A stretch of DNA of 64,000 nucleotides from JAJDZL01 sp965221175 (lineage in GTDB: Bacteria; Pseudomonadota; Gammaproteobacteria; Arenicellales; JAJDZL01): NCBI GenBank assembly GCA_965221175.1, contig OZ244867.1, forward strand, positions 1,674,001-1,738,000, written 5' to 3'. Below, piece after piece: positions 34,216-41,284 of this stretch (the first letter of the stretch is position 1; each line of letters starts with the position of its first letter). The notes under the pieces were generated by a model. The model saw only the letters and a program-made list of their open reading frames with translations. It had not been told where the DNA came from and made no database searches. Made by a program: the position numbers and the translations under genes.

Positions 34216-34228
34216 ATATATGATATAT
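34216..34228. promoter_or_regulatory. Candidate operator: 13-bp AT palindrome, copy 2
   Basis: ATATATGATATAT, identical to the copy at 23258-23270. Here the symmetry extends one base further on each side (AATATAT-G-ATATATT). It lies 24 bases before the M24 hydrolase ATG, an operator-like position close to the transcription start. Likely recognised by one of the two GntR/FCD paralogues of this region. Confidence 0.55.
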
Positions 34229-34251
34229 TAATCTGAAAACGTAGCAATTAA

Positions 34252-35424
34252 ATGAAAAAAATATCTCCCGAATTTCCCGATTTCCCCAAAGAAGAGTTTG
34301 AACTCCGTTACGCACGCGCGCGAGCGTTGATGGCTGAGAAAAACATTGACGCTCTTTTTATCACTGAAAAACTGAATTACGGCTATTTCTCCGGCCATCG
34401 TTCTTGTCAGAACCCCATCGACAAAATCCGTTCCTACATGTTCATCCTCCCCAAAGATAACGATCCTGTTGTTATCACTATGCCTTTCGAGGTGATGCAG
34501 GTCGAGCAGACCTCCTACGTCAAGAATATCAAGACAATTGGCGGATTGACCGGTCATCCGGAATTCATTGTCAACACGCTTAAATCCATGGGTTTGGGCA
34601 AAGCGCGGATTGGCGCAGAGCTGGGGCGCGAGCAGTACTTGGGCACCAACTACCTCGCCATGCAGGAAATTATACGCGGCTTATCGGAAGCGGAATTCGT
34701 CGATGCCGCTCAAGTCATTCTAGACACCCGCGTGATCAAATCTTCTGCGGAAATAGAATACTGCAGGGTTGCGGCCAAAATCACCGCCGAGTCGGAAAAG
34801 GAGATTTTCGAAGAAGTCCACGCCGGGATGACAGAGAACGAAATCGCGGTCAAATTGCGTACCCGGCTTTTCAAAAAGGGTGCCGAAGACCTGACGTTGC
34901 TATGCGTAGTTTCTGGTCCTTCCACAGGCGGTATTTGTCTGTTGCCAACTGATCGGGTGGTTCAAAAAGGAGACACGCTGGGCTTTGACTGTGGCGTAAC
35001 CTATCGCGGTTATTGTTGCGACATGGCGCGCACGGCCTCGGTCGGCGAGCCCTCTGAAGAACTGGCGGAGTTCTACGAGTGGATGATGCGGCTCCGCCAC
35101 GACTGCAACATGCAGCTACGGCCTGGCAAATCGCCCGAAGATATCGTGGCGGTTTGTGATCGGTATTTGGACGAGCGAGGTTTGAAAACGATGGGCGTGG
35201 GCCGGGTTGGGCATGGTGTTGGCGTCGAAACTACGGAATACCCTTCGCTCGCCGCATTCGAAAAAGTGAAATTCGAGAAAGGAATGGTTTTTGCCTGTAA
35301 TCCCAACTTCGCAAATCATTTGGGATTTCTCAATGCCGAGGACAATTGGGCGATTACCGATGGCGACCCTGATCTCCTAACCGATCCTATCGCACAGAGG
35401 AAGATCCCGGTCATCAGTTGCTGA
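34252..35424 (+). CDS. doeA: M24-family hydrolase, ectoine hydrolase DoeA/EutD-like
   Basis: A 390-residue protein with a creatinase-type N-terminal domain and an M24 pita-bread C-terminal domain. The usual metal Asp pair is present in GFDCGVTYRGYCCDMARTA (about residue 246) and a His in GRVGHGVGVETTEYPSL. At the first metal Glu position the family's EPG is replaced by CNPNF, so one ligand is Asn; a Glu remains in NAEDNWAITDG. That fits a metal-independent, creatinase-like mechanism. DoeA/EutD opens the ectoine ring to N-acetyl-diaminobutyrate. The substrate is inferred from the doeB, eutA and importer genes nearby. Confidence 0.75.
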   Translation: MKKISPEFPDFPKEEFELRYARARALMAEKNIDALFITEKLNYGYFSGHRSCQNPIDKIRSYMFILPKDNDPVVITMPFEVMQVEQTSYVKNIKTIGGLTGHPEFIVNTLKSMGLGKARIGAELGREQYLGTNYLAMQEIIRGLSEAEFVDAAQVILDTRVIKSSAEIEYCRVAAKITAESEKEIFEEVHAGMTENEIAVKLRTRLFKKGAEDLTLLCVVSGPSTGGICLLPTDRVVQKGDTLGFDCGVTYRGYCCDMARTASVGEPSEELAEFYEWMMRLRHDCNMQLRPGKSPEDIVAVCDRYLDERGLKTMGVGRVGHGVGVETTEYPSLAAFEKVKFEKGMVFACNPNFANHLGFLNAEDNWAITDGDPDLLTDPIAQRKIPVISC

Positions 35425-35909
35425 CTAGAGAATCCGTTAGAGAATAAAAGGAATGGCATTGTCGGAATGGAGGTACGTGGTTGGGATGACCGGAAGCTCG
35501 CAAATGCAGGCGCCTTTACCGTCCCGGTCTTTGCTTCTGTCACTGTAGTTTCGGCGAACAGGGGAGGGCTCTCAAACACACGGCAAATAGCCAAAGATTG
35601 CTCCAGAAAGAAAATTTGGAACATAATGTCATTTGAGGCACGAACAGCGGAATTATTGAATATAAGGCGTGGTTTCTCTGCAGCTGAAAAAGCCAAGAGA
35701 TTACTTTCGGCCTGTAACTGAGAAAATCCGGTTCTGCATGTGTTGCCGTAAATAGGAGATTTCAGGAGGTTAGGAGTTGATTTCCGTGGATAAATACGTG
35801 AGGCGTTTGCGCAATAGGGAATGTATGCGATGACTGGCCGATTATTGGCATCGCAACGTTCGCCACGTATCTTATTGGAATTTTGGTCGCGACATTCTCC
35901 GACACTTGA
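35425..35909. other. Decayed stretch after the M24 gene
   Basis: About 480 bases with no convincing gene. A frame near 35830-35906 reads IGIATFATYLIGILVATFSDT, a hydrophobic stretch that runs in frame (through a TGA) into the permease fragment that follows, so it may be part of the same lost transporter. The remaining sequence is unassigned. Confidence 0.35.
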
Positions 35910-36262
35910 GTTTTCCTGCCGGCGATTTTGCAGGGAGCGGTGGTCACGGCTCAAGTCGCGGGATTCTCATTTCTGCTCATGATCTTTTCCGCATTCATCG
36001 CTGGAATAGCCAAGTTAAATCCGGTCGCTCCGGTCCGCTGATTGGCGAGGTTCTCTAGGTGATTCGTCAGCTTGCCTAAACGCACAGTTATACTATGATT
36101 CTAGTCACTCACCAGATGGGCTTTGCCCGCGAGGTGTCTGACAGAGTCTGCTTTTTTAATGGCGGTAAGTTTGTTGAACAAGGTCCGCCGCAGGAACTCT
36201 TAGGCTCGCCAAAGAATGAACGTGCGAAACAGTTCTTGAGCAAAATTCTGGCAGCAACTTAG
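35910..36262 (+). pseudogene. Fused remnants of an amino acid ABC transporter (permease and ATPase)
   Basis: The first part (35910-36041) reads LPAILQGAVVTAQVAGFSF and then FIAGIAKLNPVAPVR, the beginning of a HisM-type permease. It passes directly, in another frame, into the end of a GlnQ-type ATPase: PLIGEVL-stop-VIRQLA-stop, then YTMILVTHQMGFAREVSDRV and the C-terminal QFLSKILAAT. Both stops are single changes from CAG/CAA-like codons. The large middle part of both genes has been deleted. These are remnants of a second copy of the importer at 27-31 kb. Confidence 0.8.
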
Positions 36263-36290
36263 GTTCTGGAAAATCGGCCCGAGGTCCAAC

Positions 36291-36944
36291 ATGGTAATTG
36301 AAATAAACTACAGCAATGTTCCCACGGAGATTTATCGCCAATTGCGGGAACGGATATTACGCGGGAAACTACTCGGTGGCGATCAGGTTAAAATCGAAGC
36401 GGTTGCAAAAGAATTCGGGGTGAGCATCATTCCGGTACGCGAAGCAATTAGAATGCTAAACGCGGACAATCTGATAGACATCGTTCCTCGCCGCAGTCCA
36501 GTCGTCTCGGGCTTGTCTAAAATTGATGTTCTTGAGATCGCAGATATTCGCCTCGCGCTTGAACCGCTCGCTCTAGCCAAAGCCATGCCGTATTTCACGG
36601 ACTCGATCTTAGCATCCTGCAATTCGGTACTCGATAAATATCAGAAAAGCCGGAATTCTTGGAAACAAGTTGAACTCAATCGCAAATTCCATCTAAAGCT
36701 TTACGAACCTTGTCCGAGCCAACGGCTAAAAAAAATTATCGCCGAGCAATATGATGGTATGACGCGCTGTGCACACGTTATGGTGATTAGGTCTTCGAAG
36801 AAGGGTGACAAGAGTTTTGCGGAGCACAAAGCGATTTTGCGTGCCTGTAAAAAGCAAGACACCGAGTTAGCCGTCCAGAAACTTAGAGCCCATCTATTGG
36901 CATCTATCGAGCGAGTCCGGCATGAACTCATCGATAGTGCATAG
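36291..36944 (+). CDS. GntR-family regulator with FCD domain (paralogue)
   Basis: A 217-residue regulator clearly related to the one at 21.5 kb: DQVKIEAVAKEFGVSIIPVR, EAIRMLNADNLIDIVPRRSP and LEIADIRLALEPLALAKAM align almost throughout. Its ATG is 28 bases after the ABC transporter remnant. The two regulators bracket the ectoine genes and may respond to the same or related inducers. Base composition here is lower in G+C than in the copy at 21.5 kb. Confidence 0.86.
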   Translation: MVIEINYSNVPTEIYRQLRERILRGKLLGGDQVKIEAVAKEFGVSIIPVREAIRMLNADNLIDIVPRRSPVVSGLSKIDVLEIADIRLALEPLALAKAMPYFTDSILASCNSVLDKYQKSRNSWKQVELNRKFHLKLYEPCPSQRLKKIIAEQYDGMTRCAHVMVIRSSKKGDKSFAEHKAILRACKKQDTELAVQKLRAHLLASIERVRHELIDSA

Positions 36945-37109
36945 CCAATCAAACAAAATACCGTAGAATACGTTGCCTGAACAAGTGGTTTTTACGGTAG
37001 CGAAGTAATTTAAGAAATTCTACGGTGCCTTACCCCTTCTCAGGTTCAAACCGAAGTTCCGCACTTTTGAATGATAGCACATCGTTACTCGCCAACTGCG
37101 AATTGATCG

Positions 37110-37578
37110 GAGTTCGCAAGACGCGGGCAGCAACGGCGGACTGGGACGAATAGCGTGGGTTCAATACGACAATCATCAAGCGGTGGTTCGATTCCGATCT
37201 CGTCAATCTAAACTAGGCGAGCAGTGGGGTAAATCGTGCCAAGGGGGAGAGTGACGCGGGCAAGTGGATACCGCCAGAGAACTGTTGCTGGTTCGTGTTG
37301 CTAGTCGTCAAGGCGCGTCGGAAGTACGACCTCTTGATTGACCAATGTGAAGCTGAAGTTCTTGATAGCGTGCTATCCGACTGCAAGTTTTGGTCAGTAG
37401 TCCATGGACCGAACCGTCAACACCCGGATCGAGCCATTGGTGAAGAGGGACGCGAACAAGAGCAGTAAAATCAGCTGCAAGGAACTCAAGGAGGCCGGAG
37501 TCGAAACACCGATCAGCCCGTAACCACGAAACCTATCCTTTCATGAAGGACAGGAACTGTGACGGTACGGTTTGCTAA
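37110..37578 (+). pseudogene. Decayed HNH endonuclease with excalibur calcium-binding tail
   Basis: Fragments in more than one frame. One reads VNRAKGESDAGKWIPPENCC, continues WF, KARRKYDLLIDQCEAEVLD and SVLSDC, matching the region after the HNH site of secreted HNH nucleases. A later stretch reads KRDANKSSKISCKELKEAG and, after a frameshift, NHETYPFMKDRNCDGTVC, the excalibur motif (DxNxDGxxxC...DxDGxVC). Several stops interrupt it. The left limit is approximate. The surrounding 36,945-37,995 region shows no other gene. Confidence 0.65.
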
Positions 37579-37995
37579 AGAAACTCGCCTCGGTAGGTCG
37601 GACCAAGAAACGGTGTGGAGGCGGAGGTCTGGAAGTCGGGTCTCCACCAATAGCTTACGATTCGCAAGACGGTGGTGGGGCTTCCCGCCGACGGTAACAC
37701 CCGTCATGCGGCCGGTTATTGTTTGTTTTGATGTAGTGCTGTTGCAGCTATTTGGTAGTAAATTGGTCGTCTAGTGATTTGTTGATAGGGCATTTCAGTT
37801 ATGGTTCGAATTCTTTCCGTCCATGCTCACCAATACTGATGAATTTGGACAATCACTCACCTCTGAAATATGGCTGAAAAAACCTACAACGCATATCATC
37901 TCATCAATGAAGCTTAATATTAACCGCTGAATTCGAGGGATATAATGAAAATGGCAGCGAATCCCATACGATACAAATTGTAGAAATTGTTCATT

Positions 37996-39660
37996 ATGCC
38001 GTCACAAATTATCCGCCGAATCCTTGGTTTGATTCTGCTGTCGATTCTCGCATTCCCGGCACCAGCACAAGATAAAGATACTCTCATTATTGGCATCACA
38101 CAGTTTCCAGCTTCGTTTCACCCCAATATCGAATCCATGCTGGCCAAGTATTACGCCTTGAACTTGGCTACACGACCTATAACAGCTTATGACAAGGACT
38201 GGAATCTAGTCTGCTTGTTATGCACTTCTTTGCCGACAATCGAAAATGGTGGGGCAATCGTGACCGACCTGGGCAACGGCAAACAAGGAATTGCAGTAAC
38301 CTACACTCTTCACCCGGATGCTCGCTGGGGTGATGGTAAACCGGTATCTTCAAAAGATGTTGAATACACGATCGAAGTCGGTAAAAATCCACAGAGCGGT
38401 GTGCTCGGCGCAGAATTCTATAGACGAATTCTATCGGTTCAAATTATTGACGAAAAGACCTTTACACTCTATCAGGATCGAGTTGATTTTAAGTACAACG
38501 AATTGGGGCTATATTTGTTGCCTGAACACATTGACCGTGCCCGGTTCGCAGTGCCGAGCGAGTATCGAAGTCGAAACTCTTACGACACTGATACCTACAA
38601 TCCAGGACTGTATTTTGGTCCATATCGGATTTCCAAAGTCGATCCCGGATCATATGTCGAGTATGTTAGAAATGATACTTGGCATGGACCGACGCCCTAC
38701 TTCAACATAATTGTCATCCGTACCATAGAAAACACCGCAGCACTGGAAGCCAACCTGCTTTCGGGTTCGATCGACTTCATGTCGGGCAGTCTGGGCGTAA
38801 CGCTAGATCAGGCATTGGCGATTCAGAAACGCCACAGCAACGACTATGACTTCATTTATCGACCTGGCCTCATCTATGAGCACATAGATCTGAATCTGGA
38901 CAATCCGATACTCGCCGATATAAGGGTACGCAAAGCACTCATCTACGCTATTGACCGCCAGACAATCAGTGATCAATTGTTCAGCGGACAACAACCGGTA
39001 GCGGATGTTTTCGCGAGTCCTCTCGACCCATCTTTCAATACCGACATCCCAAGATATGCCTTCGAACCTGAAAAAGCGGGAGACCTGCTTGATCAGGCAG
39101 GGTGGACGAACTGGATTGATGGCATACGGCATAATGCTGACAACGAACCGCTGCGGCTGGAATTTGGAACGACAGCGGGATCCCGAGTCAGGGAAACCGT
39201 TCAACAGGTTCTGCAGGGGCAGTGGCGGGATGTCGGAATCGATGTACGCATTCGTAATCAGCCGGCACGCGTTTTCTTTGGTGAAACCGTAGCAAAGAGA
39301 CAATTTTCCGGACTCGCCATGTTTGCCTGGATCAGCGACCCGGAAAGCACCCCTCGAACCACACTGCACTCTACCGAAATTCCTAGCGAAGACAACAACT
39401 GGGTTGGCTCCAATTACATGGGTTACCGAAATTCGGAAATGGACGAATTGATTGATGCGGTGGAAATTGAGCTGGACCCGGTTGCACGCAAACAAATTTG
39501 GACGAGAATATACGAAATTTATGCTGAAGACTTACCGGTTCTGCCGCTCTACTATCGCTCCAACCCATTCATTATTCCCAAATGGCTGAAAGGCATTGAA
39601 CCGACAGGTAATACTTCCACAACCACGTTGTGGGTTGAAAACTGGTCGGTTGTGCAGTAG
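37996..39660 (+). CDS. Family 5 extracellular solute-binding protein (peptide/nickel type)
   Basis: A 554-residue periplasmic protein with a signal peptide (MPSQIIRRILGLILLSILAF, cleavage near APAQ). The SBP_bac_5 pattern follows: YTLHPDARWGDGKPVSSKDV, NTAALEANLLSGSIDF, DIRVRKALIYAIDRQTI, and a C-terminal MDELIDAVEIELDPVARK. It binds peptides or similar compounds for a Dpp/Opp-type ABC importer, but no permease or ATPase genes are adjacent, so it must work with components encoded elsewhere. ATG at 37996 is preferred to the TTG three codons upstream. Confidence 0.85.
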   Translation: MPSQIIRRILGLILLSILAFPAPAQDKDTLIIGITQFPASFHPNIESMLAKYYALNLATRPITAYDKDWNLVCLLCTSLPTIENGGAIVTDLGNGKQGIAVTYTLHPDARWGDGKPVSSKDVEYTIEVGKNPQSGVLGAEFYRRILSVQIIDEKTFTLYQDRVDFKYNELGLYLLPEHIDRARFAVPSEYRSRNSYDTDTYNPGLYFGPYRISKVDPGSYVEYVRNDTWHGPTPYFNIIVIRTIENTAALEANLLSGSIDFMSGSLGVTLDQALAIQKRHSNDYDFIYRPGLIYEHIDLNLDNPILADIRVRKALIYAIDRQTISDQLFSGQQPVADVFASPLDPSFNTDIPRYAFEPEKAGDLLDQAGWTNWIDGIRHNADNEPLRLEFGTTAGSRVRETVQQVLQGQWRDVGIDVRIRNQPARVFFGETVAKRQFSGLAMFAWISDPESTPRTTLHSTEIPSEDNNWVGSNYMGYRNSEMDELIDAVEIELDPVARKQIWTRIYEIYAEDLPVLPLYYRSNPFIIPKWLKGIEPTGNTSTTTLWVENWSVVQ

Positions 39661-40230
39661 TTACACTCGAACCGACGTATCCCACGCAAAAATTGCAGTA
39701 GATCGCCCTTGTATGTGATTGTGAATCAGAAATTGGTATGAAATTCGTTTTTCATACGAACTTCGGGTGGTTCAGGATACAAGGCAAATTGTAGCGGAAT
39801 GTTTTTCTGCCACCCAGCGATGTAACTACACAGTTTTATCGTAACGCGTCAATGCACGCAGTGTGCAGATTCGTGATTGTGGGATCTAGTGAACTCCTTA
39901 AATCCCAGATCGTGACATTGACGCATCAGTGTGTCTCACCGGTAATACCGATTGGTTCCCGCAGGACGTACCACAACTTCATGCAGGGAAAATTCCTTCC
40001 AATCCTTTCGCTGTCAAAGACGGTCTTCGCCCGCTACTGTCGATATACATGAAATAGCGTAAAAAGCCAGTGCTCTAATGTCAAAATTTTTCGATAAAAT
40101 CTCTAGCTTATGCTAGCGTGGGAGAGTCCCGCACACTTGATTGTTAAATCTAGCATCGTATTTTAAATTCAGTTATATTCACTCTTATCACACAAACAAT
40201 CTAATTTCATAAACTTATATAGGAGTAACC
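39661..40230. other. Gap before the TAXI-TRAP operon
   Basis: About 570 bases with no protein-coding frame I can defend. A stem (CTAGCTTATGCTAG) and GGGAGAGTCCCGC occur near 40106-40134 and may be part of a leader, but no known riboswitch core was recognised. The TAXI gene is preceded by AGGAGT at 40222-40227. Confidence 0.4.
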
Positions 40231-41199
40231 ATGAAGAAATTTGTTATTGCATTGACTTCGGTGCTGTTGGCTACGCTAGCCGCAGGCATCGTACCTGCAC
40301 AAAGCCAGCAACAGTTCATCAGCATTGGAACTGGCGGGGTGACAGGAGTGTATTATCCAACCGGCGGAGCCATCTGCAGACTGGTCAATAAAAACCGTAA
40401 AGAACACGGAATCCGCTGTTCTGCCGAGTCTACCGGAGGCTCAATTTACAACATCAACACAATTCGTGCTGGTGAACTTGAGTTTGGCGTCGCACAGTCC
40501 GACTGGCAGTATCACGCCTACCATGGAACATCCAAATTCGAGGATCAAGGTAAATTTGAAGGCCTGCGTGCTGTTTTTTCAGTACACCCTGAACCGGTTA
40601 CGATCATCGCTCATGATGATTCTGGAATCTCGAACATCACTGACTTCAAAGGTAAACGTGTAAACATCGGTAATCCTGGCTCTGGCACCCGTGGAACTTG
40701 GGAAGTCATCGAAGCCGCATTGGGTTGGGAGCGTAGTGACCTAAAACTTGCAGCTGAAATGAAATCAGCCGAAACCGGTCAAGCGGTGTGTGACCGCAAG
40801 ATTGATGCTTATTTTTGGCTCGTTGGACACCCATCCGCACTGACTCAGGAATCTTTGTCTACCTGTGATGCCCACCTAGTCAATGCTACAGGTGATGCAA
40901 TCGATAAACTGGTCGCTGACAATTCATTCTACCGAACGGCTACTATTCCAGCTGGCATGTACAACAATGAAAGCGACGTCTCAACATTTGGTGTCGGCGC
41001 AACATTCGTGACACGTGCCGATGTGCCGGATGAAGTCGTTTATGTTGTGGTCAAAGCAGTGTTCGACAACTTCGACAATTTCAAGAAACTGCACCCGGCA
41101 TTTGGCAATCTGAAACCGGAAGAGATGATCTCCGATTCTTTGTCCGCACCTCTCCATGACGGTGCCGCCAAATACTACAAGGAAAGAGGTTGGATGTAA
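40231..41199 (+). CDS. TAXI-family TRAP transporter solute-binding protein
   Basis: A 322-residue binding protein with signal peptide (MKKFVIALTSVLLATLAAG, cleavage near AQS). TAXI hallmarks are FISIGTGGVTGVYYPTGGAI, STGGSIYNINTIRAGELEFG, and FKGKRVNIGNPGSGTRGTWE. It captures a carboxylate or amino acid ligand (glutamate-like in studied cases) and passes it to the fused permease downstream. A strong hairpin lies between the two genes, consistent with higher production of the binding protein. Confidence 0.92.
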   Translation: MKKFVIALTSVLLATLAAGIVPAQSQQQFISIGTGGVTGVYYPTGGAICRLVNKNRKEHGIRCSAESTGGSIYNINTIRAGELEFGVAQSDWQYHAYHGTSKFEDQGKFEGLRAVFSVHPEPVTIIAHDDSGISNITDFKGKRVNIGNPGSGTRGTWEVIEAALGWERSDLKLAAEMKSAETGQAVCDRKIDAYFWLVGHPSALTQESLSTCDAHLVNATGDAIDKLVADNSFYRTATIPAGMYNNESDVSTFGVGATFVTRADVPDEVVYVVVKAVFDNFDNFKKLHPAFGNLKPEEMISDSLSAPLHDGAAKYYKERGWM

Positions 41200-41214
41200 T
41201 CTCCAAGTTCATGT

Positions 41215-41243
41215 AATCGAGGGAGATTGATTCTCCCTCGATT
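41215..41243 (+). promoter_or_regulatory. Intercistronic hairpin between TAXI binding protein and permease genes
   Basis: AATCGAGGGAGA, loop TTGAT, TCTCCCTCGATT: a perfect 12-bp stem 16 bases after the binding-protein stop. No T run follows, so it is more likely an mRNA 3'-end stabiliser or processing site than a full terminator. Such hairpins raise the binding protein to permease ratio in many transport operons. Confidence 0.75.
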
Positions 41244-41284
41244 GCCTTTCCTGCAATCCATCTACTACACGAATCGGCGCTGGC

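Noticed and set aside
35316..35954. A 212-codon open frame on the minus strand
   Set aside because: It is low in recognisable structure and runs antisense over the end of the M24 gene and the decayed region.
40100..40140. Glycine-type riboswitch before the TAXI gene (GGGAGAG motif)
   Set aside because: The second conserved segment and the aptamer stems are absent; only the short motif is present.
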